Made by a program: the position numbers and the translations under genes. 64,000 nt of DNA from Apiosordaria backusii (taxonomy: Eukaryota; Ascomycota; Sordariomycetes; Sordariales; Lasiosphaeriaceae): positions 806,001-870,000 of the forward strand of contig JAUKTV010000014.1 in assembly GCA_030549205.1 (NCBI GenBank). The letters run 5' to 3'. A model generated the notes under the pieces. The model made no database searches. It saw only the letters and a list, made by a program, of their open reading frames with translations, and was not told where the DNA came from. Below, one piece after another: positions 42,625-53,252 of this stretch (position 1 is the first letter of the stretch; the number at the start of each line of letters is the position of its first letter).

Positions 42625-43560
42625 CAATTGCTCCAGGGGCTAGGTTCGGTCAAACCAAAAGGTTTACGGCAAGACTTGTCTCTCACAATAATTGAAAGGA
42701 TGCCTCAAGCACAGTGATTTTATTGCGTGCTAGAGAACTCCCAGAGTCCTCCATGAGTGACTATATACTGGCTAGGTATGTACCTGAGTACTCGTTGTGC
42801 TCGACCCTCGATCACCTTCGAGCGCTTTGCAGTGTGCAATGTGCGCCTCGTGCTAACTATGTCCTCGATCACCCCCAGCACTTTACAGTATGTACTCGCT
42901 TCTCTTGGCGCCATAGCACTTCAGTCTCGCTCTTGGTGATTTGCTGGGAGCGCACGCCCACGCCCGGCATGCAGCAACTCGCCATGCCGCCCATTGTTGG
43001 TTTAATTCGTGACACCATGATTTGTATGGTGCAGGGTACCCGGTCGTCAAGCGAGCTTTTGTCAGAGGTCAAGGGAGCTGAAATCTCGGCCCGCCGCGCA
43101 GTTCGGCTTTGTCGGCCTAGCAGCCGAGTTTGCCGTCTTCCTTGAACGTCATACTTACCATGAAGCTGGCTAGTTGTGACTTACCTTGGGTACAGTATAC
43201 TGAGCTCCAGAGACTTGGATGTCATGCTTACACATAGCATACGACTGAATCCTGGGGATGAGAGATTGGAACGTCATGCTTGCATACATATGGCTGGCTG
43301 AACTGGACTTTAAGACTGTGTTGGAGAGGTTGAGATGCGGAAGCGAAGTGAATGACGCAGGGCTGAACAGCATTCGACGTCAAATTGTCGAATCGGCGAG
43401 CCCGCAGGCGTTGCCTGTGACGTTGCTTCGCATCGCAAGACAGCTTCTACGAAGTGAGATGCATAAGTAAGTCCGGACATTCACCCTGAGAATTCTTGGC
43501 TAGCAGCTACCTGCAGCTTCTTGCCTAGAGCTGTCAGTTCTTACGAGATAATCCCTAAAG
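42625..43560. other. Intergenic, no gene seen
   Basis: Upstream flank of the LamG-fusion gene. Short frames at 42714-43145 and 43258-43470 have no recognisable product. Related words (acgtcat(a/g)ctta/gc, atgaagctggctag/atggctggctg) recur at about 43147-43180 and 43270-43300, suggesting a small decayed duplication. Confidence 0.4.
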
Positions 43561-46490
43561 ATGTCGTCGTCAATCACCCTGGAGGATGGAGTTATCGACT
43601 ACCCAATCTGCCCTGGGATGGTACTTGAGGGCATTTGGCAATACAAGCCTAATCCCAAGGGGCCTGTCATTACGGCCCAGCGAGACACGCTGAGCATCAC
43701 GCGGTCAAACGTCCCAGCCTACAACCAGTGGACCTTTCTGAGTATCAACCACAACCTGCAGGCTCAGGGAGGCACCTGCGTGGCGTTCGATCTGAAGCTG
43801 GACCTAGTCAGCGTGAGTGAGCCTCGATTCTTGTTTTTCCAGACTCGTTGAATGAGACCATGTTAATGGATCACTAGCCACCAACTGAGGTCAAGATAAC
43901 GCTGACGGCAAATGTCATCCTGCGTTATGACGGAAAGACCATCAACTATTGTTGGTGGAATGACAGCGGGTTTGTCCTCATCGGCCCGTCTGCCATCCGT
44001 ATCGGGGATCAGAAGACGCATACGGTTGTGCTGTGTATTTGTCCCACAGCCATCACAATCTTCGAGGACGGCAACCGCATAGGTATGCGTCAATTCCCGA
44101 GGCAACGCATCCTGATGGATGTGAGCGGATGTGAGCGACACTCAACTTGGTGCTCTGGCTAACGGAATGGAACCTTCAGGGGCGTGGATGACGGCGGTCC
44201 CAGCAAACTTCCAGCCCACCTTCAACTGGCAGATCCTCGCCAACGGAGCACAGTTGAAAGCGAGTCTCTCCAACATCCTCGTGCTCCCGCCGCTCTTCGT
44301 GCCCAACGTCAACACCCCCTGGGACGTGGCCTTCACAAACGTCGGGTCGGCTTTCTCCAATCAATGGATGATCACACGCGCGGCCGGCGACCCCATTCCA
44401 GTCACCTTCTCACCCGAGGGCTACATGCGCGCCTCGACGCAGAAACTGTCGATATCCAACTCTTGGCTGATGACGAATGCGACCTGGAAGCTCCCCAGCA
44501 TGGGCATCATCATGTACCGGATGCGCGTCAACGCGTCTGGTGGCAGCGAGACCAAGATTACCATCTTTGGTGGCTACATTCTGCGCATCACGAATGGAGG
44601 GCAGCACCTAGAATGGGATGTCTGGGATCAGGAGTTCCGCAAGCAAGGGGACAGTTCCACCGTGGTTGGCAGCACCGACTGGACCGTCGTGATGGTCCAC
44701 TATTCTCCCACCACGGTCACGCTCTTCGAGAATGGCGTGCAGAAATTCTCGGTTCCTTGGTGGACAAACTCGCCCGATCTGACGCCCATCTTCAATGTCC
44801 AGCACCTGGACGCGCAGACGGCCGTCTCGGTCGATATCAGCCACGTTCGCACGCTGTCAGTGAGCAAATCGAATCTCAATCTGATCCAGGATCTCCAGCC
44901 GGCGCTGCTCAGCTACTACCCGCTCAAGAACAACGTATCCGACTTCGTGGTGGCGAGTCCGACGCTAGACTTGATCCCGACGCCAGACTTCACACCGAGC
45001 TACTCGCCAGGTGCGTTCGGGACCGCCGTCAATTTCGCGGGTGCCACGGGATGCCTCCGGATCCCCCTGTACCCGTACGGCCGCGTCTTCCCATCGTACA
45101 CCTTCTCCCTGTGGGTGAACGTCACTTCGTACCCTTCAGGGACCGATAACGCCGGCATCGCGGGGCCCCTCTCCCTCCGCCCCGACGGCAGGCTAAGCTA
45201 CCAGTTTGTGTACTCCAACAGCACAGAGTACGTCACGCCCAGCGTCACGTTTGTGTCCAGAAACGCGCTGCCGCTGTCGGCATGGACCTCGGTCGTCGTC
45301 ACGTATGCATATGAGGAGTCGCGCCTCGCCATCTTTGTCGGCGACGTGCTTGACTCGATCGTCTACACGACCAGCGACAACAGCAGCCGGTTCGCTGTGA
45401 CGCCCATGGCCGGGCTCATCGGCGGCGCCGTTACTCTGTCTAGCAGCTCGGACTCAGCAGCGGCCCCGCTCGTCGTGCTGCATGGCCAGGTCAGCGACGT
45501 GATGCTTCTCAAAACGCACGTGCACAACCGGGCCGCGGCCGCCATGGCGACTCGCATCACCGTGAGTTCTGGCAGTGCCGGCGCCGGCGCCGACGGAGCC
45601 CAGCTGCTTGCGATCCCGGGGCTCCCGTCCGCATCGGTCGATGTCCATCCCGACGTCTTGCCATTGGTCCTCATTATCCCCATAGTCGCCTCCATGGTCA
45701 TCCAAGTCACCCTTGCCGCGTACATCTACAACACGTGGGACACGACATCCACCCCGTCGGGTCCTCCGATTCCTGCCACCGGCGTATTGCAACGGATCGT
45801 CGATAACATCGTGGCCGTGGTCGGCAAGCCGGCCGTGACGGGGCGGAAGTGCAGCCGGGCGCAGGCGGGCATCCCCGACGCCTTCCCCATTACGCTAGAC
45901 GTAGGAGGCGAAGGGGTGCTGTGGAATGGGTTCGTATGCGGGTTCCCCGACGCCATCAACGTCAACGACCACGATTTGCAGTCGAACCCAGACTCGCGGT
46001 ACCCCGAAATGGGCTTACAGCCGATCCCGTACCTGGTCAAGGTTGCGCGGTGGGATACGTCGATCCCGCCGACGACGCTGCCGTTCGAGGACAATTTTGC
46101 CGACCGAATGTGCATGCAGAACGCGCCGCTGACAGAAACGAATGTGACCGAGTTCGCGAGGGTCATCAAGCCTGGAGGTGCGTTTAGTTGTTTCGGATAA
46201 TAGCTGGCTTTTGCACTTGTCCGGTTTGCTGACAATTCTTGAGTCGAATCATAGGCGTCATCGACCTATGGATCGATGGAGAACTATTAGCCGAGGAGAT
46301 TGACCGGCTCGCTCAGCTGCTCAATTCCCAGGTGACATTCCCGACCGGTGTCAACTACTTTTCGGGGAACTATACGATCGAGGTGCCTGCTTACGCCTCG
46401 CCATACGAATTTGCTTCGGATATCCGCGACGTGCCTAACGTTGGGGAACTGGGCTATTACAAACACCGGCAGATTAAATCAAGGAAGTAG
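43561..46490 (+). CDS. LamG/jelly-roll repeats, transmembrane helix and methyltransferase-like C-terminal domain (fusion protein)
   Basis: Four exons, 43561..43812, 43878..44082, 44180..46177 and 46255..46490, give 896 residues. All introns are GT..AG and phase-consistent. The first third has two related beta-rich units (TVVLCICPTAITIFEDGNRI and TVVMVHYSPTTVTLFENGVQ). Residues about 398-611 form a LamG/concanavalin-type jelly roll (LLSYYPLKNN, GTAVNFAGATGCLRIP, SYTFSLWVN, SAWTSVVVTY). A hydrophobic helix at about 645-669 follows. The C-terminal part (about 724 to the end) has methyltransferase-like landmarks: ITLDVGGEGVLWNGFVCGFP, DAINVN, FADRMCMQNAPLTETNVTEF, ARVIKPGGVIDLWID. This 'DVGGEG..PDAINVN..APL..RVxKPGG' style resembles C-terminal domains I associate with bacterial polymorphic-toxin/Rhs-type proteins. 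No signal peptide is evident. Function is unknown; surface recognition plus a catalytic tail is inference. Confidence 0.75.
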
Positions 46491-46732
46491 GTAGGAACCG
46501 GAAAACGTTTGTAGGAGCTGAGAGCTTGCAACATAGGTTAGGTACAAGGTTGAATAAAAGTCCTATCGTAGAGGTAAACACTGGAAGCTGGATGAACTTA
46601 GGCATAGGAGGCTAAAAAGGGAGATCTATATATTAGGCCGAATAAGACTTACGGCTAATAAAAAAAGCTATATATTACTATATTTAACCTTGTAGAACCT
46701 AACTTTTCTTTTAAATTAATAGTACTTTGTGA

Positions 46733-46812
46733 GGCTGTACTTGAACCCAGGGTAGGTTCGAGACCTACTGGCGCTAACCATCTGGGGACTGGGTGATAGT
46801 ATAGCGGCTACA
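46733..46812 (+). repeat. tRNA-related 80-bp repeat, copy 1 (SINE-like)
   Basis: It contains an exact Pol III B-box, ggttcgagacc (46755-46765), inside a perfect 5-bp/7-nt T-arm (gtagg ttcgaga cctac). Then comes an A-box-like tgatagtatagcgg (46794-46807). A second B-box-like ggtttgattct follows at about 46856-46866, then a T-rich stretch. No cloverleaf can be drawn, so this is not a functional tRNA. Confidence 0.6.
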
Positions 46813-47044
46813 TTTCTGGGAGCTTAATCGGGGAGTGGGGAATTCGGGAGGCCAGGGTTTGATTCTTATATATATCTGTTTTTCTTGTTTTCTATAGGTT
46901 AAGGTGCTATTTGTTTATTTAGGGCGATTCTCCGGGATTTAATTCCCTTTTTTTCTTTCTATATTCAAGTATTTCTTACTATTCAGCTCTGGTTTAAACC
47001 TCCTAAACAAACCCGAACCGAATTAAGAGGGAGTGTGGTTGTAA

Positions 47045-47124
47045 AGCTGTACTTAAACCCAAGGTAGGTTCGAGACCTACTGGCGCCAACCGTCTGGGGA
47101 CTGGGTGATAGTGCAGCGGCTACA
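47045..47124 (+). repeat. tRNA-related 80-bp repeat, copy 2
   Basis: Same orientation as copy 1, 312 bp downstream, 73 of 80 positions identical. All seven differences are transitions (G/A or C/T), in both directions. The B-box is at 47067-47077. The pair could be tandem SINEs or the terminal repeats of a small non-autonomous element. Confidence 0.65.
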
Positions 47125-48055
47125 GACCCTATAAAGAAGGCTCGAGATAGCAGAGCCAAACTAACCCAACAGACCAGATGACCATGAAAATGGAAGACCA
47201 CGCTGATAAGTACGAATTTGTGAGATGAAGGCAGAGGGGAGGAAACCCTAGCTTGCTCGAGTACCTCGATGACTTTGGTGCCTCGACATTGGGGGACAGT
47301 CCGACAGTGATGCCGTGTAATGGCTAGGTAAGGTTGGGAATAGAAGGCAGGAGTTATAGGTAGGTAAATTGCACAGAGAGTAAGCTACAATACAGGCAAA
47401 CAGCTTCATTTTTCACAGAGTTCCGGAGAATAGCTACAAGGCATAGTTTTGTTTAAAGAATTAATCATCTGATTAAACGAATACTCCAGGCACCGCCCTG
47501 ACACGCTGTGGACAAATAATAGACACCGCTAACTATATATAGAGCCCATTGACCACATATTACATTGCGTTTAACACTTTAGGACGCTCTGTCTAATTTT
47601 TGCAGTACCAATGGTTTATCCACGGCGTTTCGCGTGCCTAATTAACGTGGTTGCTGCCTGTTGACCCCTGAATGTGGACCCATATTTTGAGCTCCACTTT
47701 CCACATCCGACGGCAACTCCTCTGTCGTGATATCGAGCTACATACCTAAGGTACCTATATCTTCCCACCAACACCGATATATTCTGTGCGTTTCCTTTTT
47801 GCTCGCCCAAATCTACAGACACACTGCATCTAGGTAAGACAACATTGAGCAATCTTATGCTGAACCTCACCGATAGGACCAGTGATAAACAAATAACCGC
47901 TCATCCCCAGTTCGACTTTGCTCAAACAAAGCCAAACATCCCAATCTTGTCATCGCTTTTGTCCCACCTGTTGACGCACAAGGAACCAGCCCCTATTCTT
48001 CTCTTCTACCACCCACACTTCCTTCACAACCACCAAAACAAACCCAAAAGCGGAA

Positions 48056-49807
48056 ATGGCACCAATAACCTCCCTCCCCACCGAACTAACCACCCTCATC
48101 ATCTCCCACCTCGCCTCCCCCTACAGCCCCGGAGGCATCTACTCCCAACCCCCCAAGCTAGCCCCCTACGCCACCATCTCCCGCCACTTCCAGCCCTTCA
48201 TCGAAGCCCACACCTTCTCCTCCATTCACGTCCTATCAACCGACACCCAGCCCATCCCCTACGTCCGACCACAATCCCCCCAACCAGAAGGGGCCAGCAC
48301 TACCAGCCGTCGTCAGCAAAGCAACGAAATGGCCGGCCTCACCTTCCCCCAGTTCATCGACTTGTTCTCCGGGACGAATGAGCACAGACGGGGACTGATC
48401 AAGCAGTTGCGCTACAAGGTTGTGCTGCCAGAGGTGAGCAAGAAGAGGATGTATAAATTCCAAGGCAAAAAAGAGGAGCAGAGGAACAAAGAGGCGTACA
48501 CGACAGCGATGGTGAGGCTTTTTGTTTTTTTGTCGTGGTGGTCCAGGTCCTCCAGAAACAGCGAGGGGAAACCGAAGATGAGATTGATGATTGAGCCGGT
48601 GCATGTTTTGGATCGGTACAATGGGGATTTGGAGTCGATGTCGGGGGGGTATTTGATTCACAAGCGGAACTGGCTGAGGGAGGTTGGGTTTGACGAGCAG
48701 GTTCTGCGGGAGGCGACGGGGGGGGAGGGGAGGCTGAAGACGGTGGGGGTGTTGGGGCAGTTGGAGTTGGGGGATCTGGGGCAGATGAGGATGATGGATC
48801 CGGGGGAGTGGGGGCTGAAGGTGCTGCTTGAGGGGTTGGAGGAGGGGGCGTTGGAGGGGATGGAGTTGTCGTTTTATGCGCTGGGGAGGAGGTTGATGGA
48901 GCGGAGGAGGAGTCAGAGGGAGGGGTTTGCGAGGGCGCTGATGGATTGTGCTGGGAGGTTGGAGGGGCTGACGAAGGTGAGGATTTACTGGGAGGATGGG
49001 GATCCGTGGAATCAGAGTTTTAGCCCCGGGAGCTTTGTGAAGAAGGGGGAGAAGGACAAATTGAGCTTGGCACTGCGGAAGATTTCTCAGTTACCGGCGT
49101 TGCGGGAGCTGGATTTGAAAGGTCACTTCTGCCTTGGGAAAGAGCTGTGGGAGGAATCTTCCGAGGAAAAAGAAAATGTGTGGCCGTCTTTGAAATTCCT
49201 CAGAATTGACATGGGCTCCACCACACCTGACGGAGGATGGTACTACACGGGCGACCCGAACTCGGAGGAGCCTAATTATGACGACGAGGGACGGAGCGAT
49301 TGGGAGGACAGCGAGACTGAATATGACTCGGATGACTCAGATGCCGCAGACACTCTGCCCGAGTATCAATGGGAGAAGAAAGACGGGATGAGACCGCAAC
49401 GCACTTTCCGGCTCACACCCGACGACGAGACGTTCGGGCCTTTTATGGCAGGGATGATTCGTGCTACTGCCACGACAAGGATGCCAAAACTGGAATCCTT
49501 GGAGCTTTATATTGGGGAGCGTGAAACACGAATGGATGTCAACTATCTGGCTCCTCAGGCGACCTTGTATGCTAACCCCAACACTGACCCGGCCGACGTG
49601 GACTTTTACATAGGACGCGCTCCCTTCAACAAACCACGGTGGCTGCTATTCTTGGACCTCGAAGTTTCAAACTGGGAATTTCCATTGGAGATCAGGGATG
49701 CGTTTGCAGAAACTGTGGGCAAGGGTTGCGTTCTAGTTCGGCGGTACTTTTCTGGGGGGGTTGTGTCATTGAATAAGAAGGGATTGCCGAAGAGGGAACT
49801 GCTGTAA
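48056..49807 (+). CDS. F-box-like fungal protein
   Basis: Single exon of 583 residues. The N-terminus (ITSLPTELTTLIISHLASPY, then LAPYATISRHFQPFIEAHTF) follows the fungal F-box-like pattern: L-P-x-E-i-x-x-x-I-i-x-x-L, then the L-A-x-Y-A-x-I-S-R-x-F-Q/W-x-x-i-E-x-x-T-F block. The rest is leucine-containing with acidic stretches (about 395-435). It ends with a conserved-looking C-terminal block (PRWLLFLDLEVSNWEFPLEI, then VLVRRYFSGGVV). F-box types link substrates to SCF ubiquitin ligases, but its partner is unknown. The DNA of the second third is unusually G-rich on the coding strand (about 48650-48990, mostly GGG/GAG words). Confidence 0.75.
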   Translation: MAPITSLPTELTTLIISHLASPYSPGGIYSQPPKLAPYATISRHFQPFIEAHTFSSIHVLSTDTQPIPYVRPQSPQPEGASTTSRRQQSNEMAGLTFPQFIDLFSGTNEHRRGLIKQLRYKVVLPEVSKKRMYKFQGKKEEQRNKEAYTTAMVRLFVFLSWWSRSSRNSEGKPKMRLMIEPVHVLDRYNGDLESMSGGYLIHKRNWLREVGFDEQVLREATGGEGRLKTVGVLGQLELGDLGQMRMMDPGEWGLKVLLEGLEEGALEGMELSFYALGRRLMERRRSQREGFARALMDCAGRLEGLTKVRIYWEDGDPWNQSFSPGSFVKKGEKDKLSLALRKISQLPALRELDLKGHFCLGKELWEESSEEKENVWPSLKFLRIDMGSTTPDGGWYYTGDPNSEEPNYDDEGRSDWEDSETEYDSDDSDAADTLPEYQWEKKDGMRPQRTFRLTPDDETFGPFMAGMIRATATTRMPKLESLELYIGERETRMDVNYLAPQATLYANPNTDPADVDFYIGRAPFNKPRWLLFLDLEVSNWEFPLEIRDAFAETVGKGCVLVRRYFSGGVVSLNKKGLPKRELL

Positions 49808-50636
49808 GAGATATCTGTAATTAGATATTTCGTAGGCTGCCTTGATTATTAAAGTAGAAGACGAAAATATGTGCTTCAAGCGCTCATGAAGTTACGCTGT
49901 CTTGTGCGTGTAACATACAGGTGCATACTATCCTTGACTGGGCTGGATATACTGGGAATCCCGGAGGCATAGCGCATGGTCTTGAACAGAGTAGGGCGGG
50001 TCTGTCGATGGTGTAGTTGCCTTAAGTTGAGTGTTGCGACATTCTACCTTGTTAAGGTACCTAGGTATCGATGGGCGCTTCAATAGATGAACAGTTGTAT
50101 TTGTTTGTGAATCTTGGCATGCATGTGGCCCCAGATGCGTTATGAATGGGAATCAGAGAGAGCCTTTGTAGTTTGAGGATGGTAAGGACATGTATTTCTT
50201 GTTGATTACCTCTCTCATTCAGAGGCTGCAGGGTAAGTGGCTATCTGTTGATATAACCCAGCCTTTCAGTCACGTCTAAGTCTTTTTTCCAGCTTTACTT
50301 TGGAAGCTGACTGTCGAATAAAATCGTGGGTTGGTATAGCTAGTAGGTACTAGATAAGTACCTATGTCCAAGTCCGTCGAGTCGATCCCGAAGCAGGCTC
50401 AGAAGACCAAAAACTGAGGCTGTTATACTGGGAGTTAGTACAAATCGAGAATGCGCCGAGAACGCCTTCATGCAAGTTACGCCTTGCTTTTGGCCTTGTC
50501 GAATGAAATACCTGATACGTATTCCTGCGTGCTCTTTTCCCCCGCACTTTGCTTTCTCAAGCTATACACTCACTTCTCCTTCTACGTCAACCAACATACA
50601 CAGTAGGTATCTGGGAGTCAAATCGGGCAACGAAAC
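49808..50636. other. Intergenic, P450 promoter side
   Basis: 829 bp. It contains gttaaggtacctaggtatcg at 50051-50070 and taggtactag..aagtaccta at 50344-50364, both palindromic GGTACC-type words. No gene. Confidence 0.45.
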
Positions 50637-52243
50637 ATGGAGGCACTTAAACCCCTCGAGCCTACCCCTACCACCACCGCAATTTCCATCACATTCGCTG
50701 CCGCCCTTCTCCTCTTCACCATCGGATTCATCCTCCCCACCTTCCGCCAGTGGTATCGCCTCCGCCACGTCCCAGGCCCATTCCTCAATTCCATCACTTC
50801 GCTGGTCTACGCCCGCCGCACGCTCAAAGACGGCTCCGCGCAGTACGTCTACGACCTCTGCAAAAAGTACGGCCCTTTGGTGCGCGTGACCCCCAACATC
50901 GTCGTCTTTTCCGACGCGCAAACATTCCGGTATGTCTGCTCGCCAAAGGCAAACTACACCAAGGGGCTGTGGTTCGAGTTCTCCCGGTGGGACCTGGAGC
51001 GGTGGTCGTGTATCGCCATGCGTGATAACGAGTCCAGGAAGGAGAGGAAGAGGAGGCTTATCCCTGCTTGGTCGGGTCCTGGGTTGGCTATGATGGAGGA
51101 GCGGGTTGATGCCAGGGTGAGGGAGTTTGTGGGGTTGGTAGAAAGAAAATATGTCTCTACTGCTCCGGGCGAGGGGGTTAAACCGATGGAGTTTGGGCAT
51201 CGGGCGCAGTTTTTCACCCTGGATGTGGCGACGGGGGTGACGTTTGGGAAGCCGTTTGGGTTTATGGAGAGGGATGGGGATGTGAATAGGTATCTCGAGA
51301 TTACCGAGGTCATGCTGCCCATGTTTGGGATTTTGGGGGCTTTGCCGCAGTTGGTGTATGCAATGCATGCGTGGCCGCTGAACAAGCTGATGCCTGGCGC
51401 GGGTGACAAGGTTGGCTTTGGGGTGTTGATGAAGTGAGTCCTCATTATTGCTGATAGACGTTCCTTGCTGATATTAACCCGAATAATCGCAGATTCGCTG
51501 AAGATGAAGTCCAGAAACGGCTTCAGCCCGGCGACAAGAATTCAGAACTGGACTTGATCCGCGCTTATCTGAAAAATGGCATCGAGCCTGAGGATGTTGT
51601 GCAGGAGTGCATTACTCTCGTGGTTGCGGGCTCTGAGACAACGTCTGTTGTGCTGCGCATGGCACTTCTTGCGCTCCTCACCACTCCCGAGGCATACCGC
51701 AAGCTCCAAGCAGAGGTGGACGCTTACTACAACAAGGCAAACCACAAACGTGATGACTCAGATGTCATCAGCTACGCCGACGCAAAGGAGCTCAAGTACC
51801 TCTGGGCAGTCATCCGCGAGACCATGCGCGTCTGGCCCAACGGGGCCGGTCTCAGTTTCAGCAAGCAGGTTCCTGACACAGGTGATACCATACACGGTTA
51901 CTACCTTCCAAAGGGAACCGAGATCGCGCAGTGTATGCTGGGCGTGACCAGGGACAAGGCCCTGTTTGGGCCTGATGTTGAGATCTGGAGACCGGAGAGA
52001 TGGCTAGAGGCGACTCCGGAACGAGCAGACGAGATGTGGGCGGCCGTGGAGCTGGGCTTTAGTACGGGAAAGTATATTTGTCTCGGGAAACAAGTTGCAC
52101 TGATGGAGCTGGGGAAGTGGTTTACTGAGATTTTCGGGGACTACGATATTGCCCCTGTGAACAATGTCTCGCCGCTCAAGTTGGTTGATGGGGTGACTTG
52201 GTTGTCTTCGAACTTTTGGATTAGATTCACAAGGAGGAACTGA
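50637..52243 (+). CDS. Cytochrome P450 monooxygenase
   Basis: Two exons, 50637..51433 and 51493..52243, give 515 residues; the 59-bp intron is GTGAGT..CAG. An N-terminal membrane anchor (about 15-35) is followed by a Pro-rich hinge (RHVPGPF). The I-helix oxygen site is AGSETT (311-316), the K-helix ExxR is ETMR (375-378), the PERF-type motif is PERW (433-436). The heme loop FSTGKYICLGK has the axial Cys at about 462. The usual Arg of FxxGxRxCxG is replaced (GKYIC), a variation seen in some fungal families. It is ER-bound and needs P450 reductase. The overall look is that of fungal pisatin-demethylase/benzoate-hydroxylase-like P450s. No other secondary-metabolism gene is adjacent, so the substrate is open. 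Confidence 0.93.
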
Positions 52244-53252
52244 TCCTGAGTGTTGATGCGGTGTAATAAATCAGAGCATATGAGGACGGCGATCCTTGCA
52301 TTTCTTTACCGCAAGGTATAAGAAACCGAAGATTGAGTTTTGGTACCTACTATGATAGGCTTTTACGGTAACATGAAGGGTGAAAGGCAGATCCGGCCCT
52401 CTGTCGATACACAGGAAGGAGACAAATGCACACTGTTCCTTATCAGCAGACAAGGACATCTCAGATGAGGACCACAAGCATCACGCATACGCATTGGTAA
52501 ATTGAACTGAGAGCAAAGAGTATCATAATCACAAAGGTTTCTCCCTAATGTATTGTTACTCCTGTCGATATTCATCAAATTCGACTTTTTCCCTCCTCAT
52601 CCCTTTCTATCCCACACTCAAACTTCTCTCCTCAAATTTTCCACCCACACAAAAACACCAAACCACCCCTCCCCCTCTTGTTGTTGTCTACTGCCTGCTC
52701 AACATACAAAACAAACAACACACCCTCTCACTCTCCCTCCTCACTCCAAAATATAAATATTCGAAAATTAAGATATACACAATAGTAATAGTCCAAGACT
52801 ATTCTCAAAGTAGAAGAAGAACCAGAAGAAAAAAGAAGCGAACAAGTTTGCTGAATAAGGAAGAAGTAAACGAAACCAGCTGCAACGAATTGGGCCGCCC
52901 CTGAAGAAAGGTTCAAAAAGAGAAAAAAGCAAGGGGGCCACCAGAAGGAAGAAGAGAAGTAAAAAATAGGTAGCCGTAGCTCCATCATACGCCCCGTCAC
53001 AATGTAAACGCCTACTGACTGAAAAAAAGAAACGCTGCCCTTGGGTTCGATGTTGAAGAAAAAAGAATCGATAACCCCCATTGTTCATGACTGCGTTGGA
53101 GTGTATGTTTGGTGTTGGCGTATAAGTTCAAGCAATATGTACGTTGATGTTTGCTTTGCCCATGTTGTTATTGTTGCATCGGTCGTGAAGAATGTCGTCC
53201 CAGTTTTATATATACTGCCCAGAGAAAAAAAGAAAACGGTCATGGACACATA
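52244..53252. other. Convergent intergenic, no gene seen
   Basis: About 1 kb between the P450 and TBC stop codons. Long C/A-rich (52570-52750) and G/A-rich (52790-53050) strand-asymmetric tracts, probably 3' UTR or spacer. Frames in it are low-complexity and not accepted. Confidence 0.5.

Larger units (their letters stand above)
46491..48055. other. Intergenic with tRNA-related repeats and A+T-rich patches
   Basis: 1.56 kb with no gene. 46610-46730 and 46860-46990 are A+T-rich with TA-rich words, suggesting mild RIP. The two 80-bp repeats are listed separately. A word tacctaaggtacctata lies at 47743-47759. Confidence 0.5.

Noticed and set aside
46733..46870. Possible tRNA gene
   Set aside because: T-arm and B-box are clear, but no acceptor stem, D-arm or anticodon arm can be paired; called a tRNA-related repeat instead.
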